Below, piece by piece: positions 40,234-49,092 of a stretch of DNA of 64,000 nucleotides. The notes beneath the pieces were generated by a model. That model saw only the letters and a list, made by a program, of their open reading frames with translations, did no database searches and was not told the DNA's origin. Source of the DNA: Peptoniphilus_A harei_B (lineage in GTDB: Bacteria > Bacillota > Clostridia > Tissierellales > Peptoniphilaceae); assembly GCA_032560695.1 (NCBI GenBank), contig JAWGHR010000001.1, forward strand, positions 1 to 64,000, read 5' to 3'. Position 1 is the stretch's first letter. Every line of letters starts with the position of its first letter. The position numbers were made by a program, and so were the translations under genes.

Positions 40234-42066
40234 ATGAAAGTACTTGGAGTAACAACAACAAGAGAAGTATATATTGGATCTAAAGATAAAAACTTTAGGA
40301 ACAATGAATTTTTAATAGTTGAAGATCCAGTTCAAGGCGATATTATTGGCGAAGTTGTGGACTCACAAACTTTTAACCGATTCATTCCTCTTGATATTGG
40401 TGGTGACTTTGTTGATAGTGACGTTTTATCATCTCTTGGATCAATGGGATATGATGTTGGAGATGAAACAGTTTATGTAGCCAAGCTAAGGTTCTTTGAA
40501 GAACTTTTATATCCGCCATTAACAGGTAGTGACTTAAGAGCTCCAGTCTTTGATGAAATAAAAAATTTATTAATTGATACTCTTCCTAAGGAATCGCTTA
40601 TTCTTGGTTCAATAAAAAACACAGATAACATAGCAGAAGGAATGGATGATGTTTATAGGGATTTATTTTCAACTTTTCAAAATAAAGAATTTATAAAGCA
40701 AAGGGAACTTCCTTATTTATTTGATTATAAGTCTATGCACCAGTATCCTCACATAGGAGTTTTTGGTGGATCAGGAAGTGGTAAGTCCTTTGGGCTAAGA
40801 GTTGTTTTAGAAGAGCTTATGGAAATGGGTGTGCCAGCAATTGTAATGGACCCTCATTATGAAATGGACTTTACAAATAATTCTGAAATTTCTAATAAGG
40901 ACTATACTGACAAATTTAAGTGTTTAGAAATTGGAATTCACACGGGAATAAAATTTCAGGAGCTACAAAAAAGAGATTTAAAAAATCTTTTAAATGCAGC
41001 ATCACCCTTAACTGATTCCATGAACAATGTAATTGATGTTATGCTTTCAAAGGGTTCAAGCTTTGATTCTTTTAAGAATAAATTGGACTTATTATTAGAA
41101 GGACAAGAAATTGGATCAAGAGATAAAATTTTATCAGAGATAGCAATTGAAGAGGACCAAACTAGAAGGGATAGACTTGAAGAAGTCTTAGATATTTATG
41201 AAAGATATGACAAGACTTGTAACTCCATGAGTGTGCGTGGTGTCTTGTGGAGGCTAATGACTCTACAAGGTGAAGGAATCTTTTCACACAATATTGACGA
41301 ACTCTTGGACCTATTAAAGAGAAGAAAGCTAGTTGTCCTTCAGGGCTCCACAAGGATGATAAATGTATTCTCTACTTATCTATTGGCAAAATTATATTAC
41401 TTGAGAAAGGAATACAGAGACGAACTTTATAGAAATAATGTTAAGGTAGATTACTTCCCACCTTTTATTATTATTACTGACGAAGCCCATAACTTTGCAC
41501 CCAAGGGCTTTGATACACCTTCAAAATCTATCTTGCGTGAAATTTCTCAAGAGGGAAGAAAGTATGGCGTGTTTTTAATTCTTGCAACTCAAAGGCCAAC
41601 GCTTTTAGATGAAACTATAACAGCTCAGTTAAATACTAAATTAATTTTCAGAACAGTAAGAGCATCAGACATTGATACCATTAGGGAAGAGACTGACCTG
41701 TCATCAGATGAGACAAAGAGACTTCCTTATTTGAGTTCAGGGGATGTTTTCATTTCTTCAGCAAAGAAGGGTAGGACTTCCTTTGTGAGAATTAGGGCAG
41801 CCAATACAGTATCTCCTCACACAGAAAATCCTTTTGACGAACTGACAGCTCACGACAATGAAGTTTATGAAAAGTTCTTTTTAGATATAAAAGATTTGCT
41901 TCCCATAGATACATCCAACCTAAATGGAGCACTTATGAATTACAATAAAAAATCTGGTAAAAACTTGTCCTATGATGAGTTTAAGAACAATTTAGATAAG
42001 TTGTGTGAAATTGAATTAATAGAAAAAGAAACAAACTTTTTAACGGAAATGTATAAGATAAAATAA
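40234..42066 (+). CDS. herA: HerA-type DNA translocase/helicase
   Basis: A 610-residue ATPase of the HerA/FtsK superfamily. An N-terminal HAS-barrel-like region (residues 1-120) precedes Walker A GGSGSGKS (178-185), with IVMDPHYEMDF after it. Walker B is IIITDEAHNFAP, with LILATQRPTLLDETI as the sensor/arginine region. HerA forms a hexameric DNA pump which, with NurA, unwinds and digests duplex DNA. AGGAGG precedes the ATG. A bidirectional terminator follows. It differs from the DUF853 HerA-like protein at 16015. Confidence 0.9.
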   Translation: MKVLGVTTTREVYIGSKDKNFRNNEFLIVEDPVQGDIIGEVVDSQTFNRFIPLDIGGDFVDSDVLSSLGSMGYDVGDETVYVAKLRFFEELLYPPLTGSDLRAPVFDEIKNLLIDTLPKESLILGSIKNTDNIAEGMDDVYRDLFSTFQNKEFIKQRELPYLFDYKSMHQYPHIGVFGGSGSGKSFGLRVVLEELMEMGVPAIVMDPHYEMDFTNNSEISNKDYTDKFKCLEIGIHTGIKFQELQKRDLKNLLNAASPLTDSMNNVIDVMLSKGSSFDSFKNKLDLLLEGQEIGSRDKILSEIAIEEDQTRRDRLEEVLDIYERYDKTCNSMSVRGVLWRLMTLQGEGIFSHNIDELLDLLKRRKLVVLQGSTRMINVFSTYLLAKLYYLRKEYRDELYRNNVKVDYFPPFIIITDEAHNFAPKGFDTPSKSILREISQEGRKYGVFLILATQRPTLLDETITAQLNTKLIFRTVRASDIDTIREETDLSSDETKRLPYLSSGDVFISSAKKGRTSFVRIRAANTVSPHTENPFDELTAHDNEVYEKFFLDIKDLLPIDTSNLNGALMNYNKKSGKNLSYDEFKNNLDKLCEIELIEKETNFLTEMYKIK

Positions 42067-42112
42067 AAATAAAGACTTAGGTTTGTATTTAAACTTAAGT
42101 CTTTATTTTTTT
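42067..42112. terminator. Bidirectional terminator
   Basis: AATAAAGACTTAGGTTT pairs with AAACTTAAGTCTTTATT with one mismatch region; T-run on the plus strand and A-run upstream that gives T on the minus strand. It sits between convergent herA and the GIY-YIG gene. Confidence 0.8.
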
Positions 42113-42399
42113 GATTTTTTTATTAAGTAAGTATCGTAAAGTTCTTGAAGTGATGCTTTGTTTTTAATTAATTTTACTTTGCCTTCTCGTGTTAGAGTTT
42201 TTATAAAATATTCTTTTTTTAATGCGTCAGATTTGTCTAGGCACTCTTCACTAAATACCATCTTCACAGGTAATCTTGAAGCTGTATACTTAGAAGCTTT
42301 TCCATCATTATGAGTCTTTAATCTCTTTTCGAGATTTACTGTGTAGCCAGCATAGAGGCTTTCATCAGCACATTTTAAAATATAAACGTAGGATGCCAT
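42103..42399 (-). CDS. GIY-YIG nuclease-superfamily protein (UPF0213/YhbQ type)
   Basis: A 98-residue single-domain protein. VYILKCADESLYAGYT carries the GIY...YIG pair (YIL...YAG) and RLKTHNDGKASKYTASRLP the conserved H/R region; EECLDKSDALKKEYFIK includes the glutamate metal ligand. UPF0213 proteins are small putative nucleases, possibly in DNA repair. It starts immediately after the recX stop, so the two are co-transcribed. Confidence 0.9.
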   Translation of the reverse strand: MASYVYILKCADESLYAGYTVNLEKRLKTHNDGKASKYTASRLPVKMVFSEECLDKSDALKKEYFIKTLTREGKVKLIKNKASLQELYDTYLIKKSKK

Positions 42400-43008
42400 T
42401 TACTCACCGCTTAGATAATCGTCAACTGTAAAGTTTATTATTTCGAACTCAAATCCACGACCTTGAAGGTAGTTCTTGGCAGAGTAGATTTTTTTAGGAT
42501 CAGACTCATCTTTTGAAATTCTTTTTTTAATAAGCTCAAGAGCGTTCATGTATTCTAATTCATAATCATAATTTTCCATAACTTTTTCTATTATTTTTTT
42601 ATCAATACCCTTTGACATTAGCATGTATCTAGTCTTAATCTTGCCGTATTTCTTTATACTTAATGCATCATTAAGATATCTCCTGGCGTAGTCTTCATCA
42701 TTTAAATACTTTTTTTCTTCAAGAATAGGTAACACGATATCAATTATGTCCCTTTGAATTTTATTTTTATATAAATAATCAACTAGTTGGTGTTTAGTCT
42801 TGTTCCTTTGCAAAAACTTGTAAGATAAAAGGAGGGCTTCAGACTTCTCATCTTCAAACTTCAGGTTCTCAACGAACTCTTCTTCAACTTCTTGGCCCTT
42901 ATAAAGTCCAAAGTTCACAAGTGTGTCTTCAGAAATTTTTATCTCTTCTCCACTATCAAAGCTAACAAGAAATTTCTTCTTTTCAAAACTTATATTAGAA
43001 ATAATCAT
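42400..43008 (-). CDS. recX: Regulatory protein RecX
   Basis: A 202-residue helical protein of three-helix repeats, with SYKFLQRNKTKHQLVDYL, KKYLNDEDYARRYLNDAL and KGIDKKIIEKVMENY, matching RecX. It inhibits RecA filaments. The N-terminal 60 residues form a beta-rich extension, also seen in clostridial homologues. GGTGA precedes the ATG on the minus strand. Operon with the GIY-YIG gene. Confidence 0.92.
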   Translation of the reverse strand: MIISNISFEKKKFLVSFDSGEEIKISEDTLVNFGLYKGQEVEEEFVENLKFEDEKSEALLLSYKFLQRNKTKHQLVDYLYKNKIQRDIIDIVLPILEEKKYLNDEDYARRYLNDALSIKKYGKIKTRYMLMSKGIDKKIIEKVMENYDYELEYMNALELIKKRISKDESDPKKIYSAKNYLQGRGFEFEIINFTVDDYLSGE

Positions 43009-43073
43009 TTTATCACCAGATATATTTTATCATAAATCGCGAGATTCCCCAATTCATCTTGTTTAATAAAATA

Positions 43074-43103
43074 TTGGAAAATTAAGGTTAAAAAGTATAT
43101 AAT
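43074..43103 (+). promoter_or_regulatory. Promoter of the FHA-rodA-pbp operon
   Basis: TTGGAA (43074-43079), an 18-base spacer and TATAAT (43098-43103), 31 bases before the FHA gene start. Confidence 0.6.
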
Positions 43104-43133
43104 TAGATAGAGTTTAAGACTGAGAGGTGTAAA

Positions 43134-43574
43134 ATGTTTGAGTTAATCTCGCAAGTGTTGAGGTATGTATTTATTATCTTAATTTATCTTTTTATTTTTA
43201 GTATTTTAAGACTAATGTATCTCGATGTTAAGAGCATAACAAGTGGTGGTGGCTCTCTTGATGACGCTTATCTAAAAGTAGTAAATAGACTTGATTCTCT
43301 AAACTTTAAGATGCAGGAGTACTATGTCATAGAAGGCGACATGAGTCTTGGTAGAAGTTCAAGAAATGATGTTGTTATAAAAGATAAATTCGTAAGTAAA
43401 AATCATTTATTAATCCGTGAAAAGAACCAAAGATATTATTTAGAAGACTTGGGCTCTGCCAATGGAACTTTTTTAAATGGTGTGAAAATTGATCCTAATG
43501 AGCTTATTGAACTTCAAAATAATGACAAAATTGGAGTTGGATTCATTCAATTTATTTTTGTAAATAAAAGGTGA
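43134..43574 (+). CDS. Membrane-anchored FHA-domain protein
   Basis: A 146-residue protein. One N-terminal membrane helix (about residues 8-28) is followed by a cytosolic forkhead-associated domain, with the phosphopeptide-binding motifs SLGRSSRNDVVI, FVSKNHLLI and LGSANGTFLNGVKI. It should bind phosphothreonine. It precedes a RodA/FtsW protein by four bases and a PBP, the arrangement known from actinobacterial fha-rodA-pbpA clusters, but no Ser/Thr kinase is present in this window. Confidence 0.88.
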   Translation: MFELISQVLRYVFIILIYLFIFSILRLMYLDVKSITSGGGSLDDAYLKVVNRLDSLNFKMQEYYVIEGDMSLGRSSRNDVVIKDKFVSKNHLLIREKNQRYYLEDLGSANGTFLNGVKIDPNELIELQNNDKIGVGFIQFIFVNKR

Positions 43575-43578
43575 AATT

Positions 43579-44844
43579 GTGTTAGATAAAATTTTTAAAC
43601 AGAGAAAACCTAGAAACCTACTATTAATTTTTGAAATTTTAAGTATCTTATTATTATTTACTTTTAACAACAATAATATTGATAGGTACATAGTAATTTT
43701 ATTTTTAGGTCTAATTTTAATTGTTTATATTTCAAATTTAGTCCTTGGTAAAGTTTCTTCTGGGGATAATTATATATTTTTAATAGTCTCAATGCTTTTG
43801 AGTCTTGGGATAATAACCATTTACAGGTTGTCGCCAAAACTAGGCCTAAGGCAGCTTATTTGGGTTTTAGCAGGTATTTTAGTTTTTTATTTGACTTATT
43901 TTATAATAAGGGCAATGAGAAGACTAGAGTACATGACAGGTCTTTATTTAGGACTTTCAATTTTATTTTTCTTATTAACTATTATTCTAGCTCCACCTAA
44001 ATATGGTGCTAAAAACTGGATAGAAATTTCTGAGGGTATAACAATTCAGTTGTCCGAATTTACTAAAATTTTAGTAATATTTTTAATAGCTTCTTTTTAT
44101 ACAACATTCCAAAATAGACTTAAAAAATTAAATTATAATTACACTTCATATTACTTGATGGGGGTAATATATATTTTTGTGGGCTTTTTATTTATTCAGA
44201 GAGACTTGGGAACTGCTGCTATATTCATAGCTATCTACACACTCCTTCAGTATATTTATGACGAGGACAGGGTTTCAATTTTAGTAAATATTGTACTAAT
44301 GTTAATTGGTTCAGTCGTTGGTTACTTTTTATTCTCTCATGTTAGGAAAAGAGTGGATATATGGCTAAATCCATGGACAGCTGATAAGGTTGTGAATGAT
44401 GCTAGACAAATTGTACAATCACTATTTGGAATAAGTGAAGGCGGATTTTTGGGTCAAGGAATTGGCCTTGGCTATCCAAAACAAATTACCCTTGCTTACT
44501 CTGATGTGATTTTCTCTGCAATTTGTGAAGAGATGGGAGTATTAACTGGAATAGGAATTATAATGCTCTATATGCTTCTAGTTTATAGGGCCATTAAGAT
44601 TGCTCTTAATCAAGAATATTTATTTTATAGAATTCTTGCCTTATCAGTAGCAATTCTTTTCACTGTACAAGCCTTCTTAAATATTGGTGGTGTAATAAAG
44701 CTTATTCCTATGACTGGTTTAACTTTACCTTTTATTTCTTATGGAGGAAGTTCTTTGATATCAAGCTTTGTTGCCCTGGGAATATTACAGGTTACAAGTG
44801 AAGATTTATCATATAAATACGAAAAAGGAGTAGACAATGAATAG
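43579..44844 (+). CDS. RodA/FtsW/SpoVE-family peptidoglycan polymerase
   Basis: A 421-residue SEDS-family membrane protein with about ten to eleven hydrophobic segments. Conserved parts are PPKYGAKNWIEI, IQLSEFTKI, FIQRDLGTAAIF and IPMTGLTLPFISYGGSSL. SEDS proteins polymerise lipid II into glycan strands with a partner class B PBP, here encoded by the next gene with an eight-base overlap. GTG start at 43579 with AAAGGTGA overlapping the FHA stop. Elongation or division role cannot be decided from sequence alone. Confidence 0.92.
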   Translation: MLDKIFKQRKPRNLLLIFEILSILLLFTFNNNNIDRYIVILFLGLILIVYISNLVLGKVSSGDNYIFLIVSMLLSLGIITIYRLSPKLGLRQLIWVLAGILVFYLTYFIIRAMRRLEYMTGLYLGLSILFFLLTIILAPPKYGAKNWIEISEGITIQLSEFTKILVIFLIASFYTTFQNRLKKLNYNYTSYYLMGVIYIFVGFLFIQRDLGTAAIFIAIYTLLQYIYDEDRVSILVNIVLMLIGSVVGYFLFSHVRKRVDIWLNPWTADKVVNDARQIVQSLFGISEGGFLGQGIGLGYPKQITLAYSDVIFSAICEEMGVLTGIGIIMLYMLLVYRAIKIALNQEYLFYRILALSVAILFTVQAFLNIGGVIKLIPMTGLTLPFISYGGSSLISSFVALGILQVTSEDLSYKYEKGVDNE

Positions 44845-46279
44845 TAAAGATAATAAGAGAATTTTAGTCTTACTTGTTTTTTTAATGTTTTTATTAGTTG
44901 CTCCAATTATATATTTAACTTATTTTACTGTATTCAAGGCAGACGATATTGTAAAGCATCCTGCCAATAGGAGAAGTGAACTAAGAGAAAACTCTGTAAA
45001 AAGAGGAACTTTCTATGATAGAAATCATGAAGTTTTAGCCTACTCCAACGGAGAAAAATATAATTATCACAGAATTTATAATCAGCCGATAATTTATTCT
45101 CATATAATAGGTTATTCAGACAAGATAGTTGACAAGTATGGACTTGAAAAGGAATTAAATGATTATTTAGTTGGCAAGGAAGGTTCTAAAATTTTAAAAA
45201 CCTTCAAGTCAATTATAAATAAAAATTACGACCCCTACACTGGAGATGATATTACTCTTACTACTGATACAGACTTGCAAGAAAAAACTAGGTCAGTTTT
45301 ATCTGCGAATTCAGATAAGGGTTCTGTTGTAATAATGAATCCAAAGACAGGTGAAGTTCTTTCAATGGTATCTTTACCAGACTTCAATTCTCAAAATATT
45401 GCTAAAGACATGCAGAAAATAAATGAAGCCAACAATGGTGCACTTTTTAATAGTTCTACAAAGGGTAAATTTGCGCCCGGTTCGGTTTATAAAATAGTAA
45501 CTACAACTGCTATTCTTGAGTCAGGAATTTCTCAAAAATATACTGATGAGGGAGTAGAAAAGATTGATAATGGTAGAGAGTTTAAGAATGCTGGGAATAA
45601 AACCTACGGTAGAGTAGATCTTAGAAAGGCCTTTACAAATTCTCTTAACACATACTTTGTAAGAAAATCTGTTGATATGGGAATTGACATTATGGGACAA
45701 GTTTCTGAAAAGTATATGATTAATAAAAAAGTAGAATTTGAACTTCCTTTAGAAACTTCTACTTGGACTTTCAAGAGAAATGGATTTGATAGAACTGCAC
45801 TTGCTGCAGGTGGAATAGGTCATGATACTATACTAGTAACACCTCTTGAAATGTGTATGATAGCATCTACTATAGCAAATGATGGAGTTATGATGCAGCC
45901 ACACATTGTAAAGAAAATTGATTCTTCTGACGGCAAGAATGTAATGAGAAATACTCCAACAGTCTTAAGTGAAGTCACGTCAAAAGAAAATGCAGATCAA
46001 ATTACAAAATACATGGTTAATGTTGTAAATAATGGTACTGGTACAGAAGCCTATGTATCAGGGCTAAAGGTAGCAGGTAAAACTGGTACGGCTCAACTTG
46101 ACCTCAAAGAAGGAACTAACAACGCTTGGTTTGTTGGTTTTGCACCAGCAGATGATCCACAAGTGGCAATATCAGTAGTTATTCCTAATGTTAAAGACTA
46201 TGGATCTCAAGCAGCAGCTCCTATTGCTGGAGAACTTTTAAAGTACGCTATTAATAATTTACAACTTGAAGAAGAGTGA
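44837..46279 (+). CDS. Class B penicillin-binding protein (transpeptidase)
   Basis: A 480-residue PbpA/FtsI-like transpeptidase. One N-terminal membrane helix (about residues 9-30) precedes a short dimer domain (RELRENSVKRGTFYDRNH region). The active-site motifs are SxxK in FAPGSVYKIV, SxN in FTNSLNTYF, and KTGT in VAGKTGTAQLD. It cross-links peptides and is the target of beta-lactams. It overlaps the SEDS gene, forming a SEDS-bPBP pair. It is short, near the Mycobacterium PbpA size. Confidence 0.92.
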   Translation: MNSKDNKRILVLLVFLMFLLVAPIIYLTYFTVFKADDIVKHPANRRSELRENSVKRGTFYDRNHEVLAYSNGEKYNYHRIYNQPIIYSHIIGYSDKIVDKYGLEKELNDYLVGKEGSKILKTFKSIINKNYDPYTGDDITLTTDTDLQEKTRSVLSANSDKGSVVIMNPKTGEVLSMVSLPDFNSQNIAKDMQKINEANNGALFNSSTKGKFAPGSVYKIVTTTAILESGISQKYTDEGVEKIDNGREFKNAGNKTYGRVDLRKAFTNSLNTYFVRKSVDMGIDIMGQVSEKYMINKKVEFELPLETSTWTFKRNGFDRTALAAGGIGHDTILVTPLEMCMIASTIANDGVMMQPHIVKKIDSSDGKNVMRNTPTVLSEVTSKENADQITKYMVNVVNNGTGTEAYVSGLKVAGKTGTAQLDLKEGTNNAWFVGFAPADDPQVAISVVIPNVKDYGSQAAAPIAGELLKYAINNLQLEEE

Positions 46280-46283
46280 TTTT

Positions 46284-46985
46284 GTGTTTAAGGAAAAATT
46301 TGTTACTGCTATAGTTGCAGCAGCAGGTATGGGAAAAAGAATGAAAATGGGAATTAACAAACAATTTTTAACAATTGATGGTATTCCAATTCTTGCCCAC
46401 ACAATTAAAAAAATTGAAAAATCCAAATACGTTGACTTTTTAATTCTCATTGTAAAAGAAAGCGACATGAGATATGTAGATGACATAATAAGTGAATATA
46501 AAATTAATATGGATTATAAAATAGTTTATGGGGGTAAGGAGAGGCAAGACTCAATTAACAATGGACTATTAAACATGCCACATGAAACTGATATAGTCCT
46601 AACTCATGATGGAGCTAGGCCTTTTGTTTCAGTTCATAAGATAGACGAAGCCATTGAAAACGTAATGAATACTGGTGCTTGCGTTCTTGCAAATCCTGTT
46701 AAAGACACAATCAAAGTTTCTACTGATGGAGAAACAGTGGACTACACTCCAAACAGGGATAGACTTTGGCAGGTGCAAACCCCTCAAGTCTTTAAAAAGG
46801 AAATTATAACAAAAGCGTACAATCAGGCCTATTCAGAAGGTTATTATGGTACTGATGACTGTTCCTTAGTTGAAAAGACAGGGGTTAAAGTTAAATTAAT
46901 TTATAACTCCTATGACAACATAAAAATTACAACAAGAGAAGATTTATCTATTGCACAGATACTTGTTAAGAAGGTGAAAATATGA
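46284..46985 (+). CDS. ispD: 2-C-methyl-D-erythritol 4-phosphate cytidylyltransferase
   Basis: A 233-residue enzyme of the MEP isoprenoid pathway. The nucleotide-binding motif is AIVAAAGMGKRM, with NKQFLTIDGIPILAHT, THDGARPFVS and YYGTDDCSLVE. I favour the GTG at 46284 because the protein then begins a few residues before the conserved AAAG motif and lies after the PBP stop; an in-frame TTG at 46266 inside the PBP gene is the alternative. Overlaps ispF by four bases. Confidence 0.9.
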   Translation: MFKEKFVTAIVAAAGMGKRMKMGINKQFLTIDGIPILAHTIKKIEKSKYVDFLILIVKESDMRYVDDIISEYKINMDYKIVYGGKERQDSINNGLLNMPHETDIVLTHDGARPFVSVHKIDEAIENVMNTGACVLANPVKDTIKVSTDGETVDYTPNRDRLWQVQTPQVFKKEIITKAYNQAYSEGYYGTDDCSLVEKTGVKVKLIYNSYDNIKITTREDLSIAQILVKKVKI

Positions 46986-47458
46986 GAATTGGAATTGGTT
47001 ATGATGTTCATAAACTAGTTGAAGATAGGAAACTTATAATTGGTGGAATTGAGTTAGATTATGAAAAAGGACTACTAGGTCATTCTGATGCAGATGTACT
47101 TATTCACGCAATTATGGATGCTATCTTAGGTGCTCTTGCTCTAAGAGACATTGGATATCACTTCCCAGATAATGACAATGAATATAAGGATATTGATTCA
47201 AAAGTTTTATTAAATAGAGTTTATGAAATAATGAAATCAAAAAATTATAAAATTGGAAATATAGATTCTGTTGTTGCCTGTCAAGCACCAAAACTTGCAG
47301 GTCATATTGACGAAATGAGAAAGACAATAGCAGATATATTAAAGACAGATATAGAAAATATTTCTATAAAAGCAACGACCACAGAAAAACTTGGCTTTGT
47401 TGGAAGAGGAGAAGGAATATCTTCGCAAGCTGTTGTGTTACTAGAAAGGGATGATTAA
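46982..47458 (+). CDS. ispF: 2-C-methyl-D-erythritol 2,4-cyclodiphosphate synthase
   Basis: A 158-residue MEP-pathway enzyme. It has GIGYDVHKLVEDRKLIIGG with metal ligands D and H, LGHSDADVLIHAIMDAILGA, DIGYHFPDND and the C-terminal ATTTEKLGFVGRGEG. It converts CDP-ME 2-phosphate to MEcPP. Coupled to ispD; ispG appears later at 59966. The complete length and all motifs are normal. Confidence 0.95.
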   Translation: MRIGIGYDVHKLVEDRKLIIGGIELDYEKGLLGHSDADVLIHAIMDAILGALALRDIGYHFPDNDNEYKDIDSKVLLNRVYEIMKSKNYKIGNIDSVVACQAPKLAGHIDEMRKTIADILKTDIENISIKATTTEKLGFVGRGEGISSQAVVLLERDD

Positions 47459-47463
47459 ATAAA

Positions 47464-48117
47464 ATGAAGTTTTTTATCGATACTGCTAATATTGAGGAAA
47501 TTAAAGAAATCAACTCCTGGGGAGTCCTGTCAGGAGTCACAACAAACCCTAGCTTAATTGCAAAAAATGGGGGAGTTTTTGAAGATGTAATTGAAGAAAT
47601 AACTGAAATTGTTGATGGTGATATATCCGCTGAAGTTATTTCTACAGACCTAGATGGAATGCTTAAGGAAGCAAGAGAACTGGCAAAGATTTCAAAAAAT
47701 ATTGTTATCAAAATTCCAATGATTGAAGAAGGTCTTAAAGCTGTAAGCATTCTTAGTAAGGAAGATATAAGGACTAATGTAACTCTTATATTTTCAGTTT
47801 CACAGGCACTTCTTGCAGCAAATGCAGGAGCTACTTATGTAAGCCCTTTTATAGGAAGACTTGATGACATTGGAGAGTCTGGTTTAGATCTCGTCGCAGA
47901 TATTGCTTACATTTTTAAAGAATATGGATATGAAACGCAAATCATTGCCGCAAGTATTAGACATATTAATCATGTAGAAGATGTAGCAAAAACTGGTGCA
48001 GACATTGGTACCATTCCTTATAAGATATTTAAGGAAATGATTAAGCATGAGTTAACAGACAAGGGTTTAGAAAAATTCTTAGAAGATTTTAAAGACGTAA
48101 AGACAAAGGAGAAGTAA
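47464..48117 (+). CDS. Fructose-6-phosphate aldolase / transaldolase-like (TalC/Fsa family)
   Basis: A 217-residue class I aldolase of the small transaldolase subfamily. Motifs are FFIDTANIEEIKE, GVTTNPSLIAK, KIPMIEEGLKAV (Schiff-base lysine), and ATYVSPFIGRLDD. In anaerobic Firmicutes such proteins often serve as transaldolases in the non-oxidative pentose phosphate pathway; aldolase activity cannot be excluded. It lies six bases after ispF and one base before glpX, so it is in a carbon-metabolism pair. Confidence 0.88.
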   Translation: MKFFIDTANIEEIKEINSWGVLSGVTTNPSLIAKNGGVFEDVIEEITEIVDGDISAEVISTDLDGMLKEARELAKISKNIVIKIPMIEEGLKAVSILSKEDIRTNVTLIFSVSQALLAANAGATYVSPFIGRLDDIGESGLDLVADIAYIFKEYGYETQIIAASIRHINHVEDVAKTGADIGTIPYKIFKEMIKHELTDKGLEKFLEDFKDVKTKEK

Positions 48118-48118
48118 G

Positions 48119-49084
48119 ATGGACAGAAATTTAGCATTAAACTTAGCAAGAGTAACAGAAGCAGCCGCACTTTCAGCTGGTAAATGGCTTGGAAAAGGTG
48201 ACAAGAATGCAGCAGATGGCGCTGCAGTGGATGCAATGAGAAGAATGTTTGACACAGTTGATATTGATGGGACTGTAGTTATTGGTGAAGGAGAAATTGA
48301 CGAAGCTCCTATGCTTTATATCGGAGAAAAAATTGGTACAAAAGAAGGGGAAGAGCAAGTTGATATTGCTGTAGACCCAATCGATGGTACAAACTCCATA
48401 GCAAATGGAACTGATAATTCTATTGCTGTACTTGCAGTTGCACCTAAGGGATGTCTTTTAAATGCACCAGATATTTATATGGATAAAATTGCTTGTGGTC
48501 CAAAAGCTAAAGGTGCAATCAAACTAGATGATTCTCCATCTGAAAATGTTAAAAGAGTTGCTAAGGCACTTAACAAAAATATAGAAGAAATAACAGTTGC
48601 AGTTCTTGATAGACCAAGACATGAAGAAATCATAAAAGAAATCATTGCTGTTGGAGCAAGAGTTAAAAAAGTTTCTGACGGTGATATCGTAACTGCCATT
48701 GAAACTTGTTACGAAGATTCTGGAATAGATTTAGTAATTGGTAGAGGTGGAGCACCAGAAGGCGTTATAGCTGCAGCAGCTCTAAAGTGCTTAGGTGGTG
48801 ATTTCCAAGGAAGACTACATCCAACTGATGAAAAGCAAGAGGCTAGGTGTAGAGATCTTCATTCTGATTTAAAGAAAATTTATTCAATTGATGATCTTGT
48901 AAAGGGGAATGAAGTTATATTTTCAGTAACAGGTATTACTTCAGGAGAAATTCTTGATGGAGTTAAGTACTATGGTGATAACAAGGCTAAGACAGATACT
49001 CTTGTATTAAGACTTCCAAGTGGAACTCAAAGATTTATTAAATCAGTTCACTCACTTGATTTAAAACCAGATTACGCTAAATAA
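48119..49084 (+). CDS. glpX: Fructose-1,6-bisphosphatase class II
   Basis: A 321-residue enzyme of gluconeogenesis. Motifs include GTVVIGEGEIDEAPML, AVDPIDGTNSIANG (metal-binding DPIDG), ARVKKVSDGDIVTA and GRGGAPEGVIAAAALK. GGAGAAG precedes the ATG. Together with the preceding transaldolase-like gene, it suggests flux from triose/fructose phosphates towards pentoses and hexoses. Confidence 0.93.
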   Translation: MDRNLALNLARVTEAAALSAGKWLGKGDKNAADGAAVDAMRRMFDTVDIDGTVVIGEGEIDEAPMLYIGEKIGTKEGEEQVDIAVDPIDGTNSIANGTDNSIAVLAVAPKGCLLNAPDIYMDKIACGPKAKGAIKLDDSPSENVKRVAKALNKNIEEITVAVLDRPRHEEIIKEIIAVGARVKKVSDGDIVTAIETCYEDSGIDLVIGRGGAPEGVIAAAALKCLGGDFQGRLHPTDEKQEARCRDLHSDLKKIYSIDDLVKGNEVIFSVTGITSGEILDGVKYYGDNKAKTDTLVLRLPSGTQRFIKSVHSLDLKPDYAK

Positions 49085-49092
49085 TTCTAATC

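Noticed and set aside
46266..46283. TTG start for ispD inside the PBP gene
   Set aside because: The GTG at 46284 gives a normal IspD N-terminus; TTG remains possible but less supported.
47364..47750. Minus-strand open frame of 128 codons across ispF and the transaldolase-like gene
   Set aside because: Antisense to two well-supported genes.
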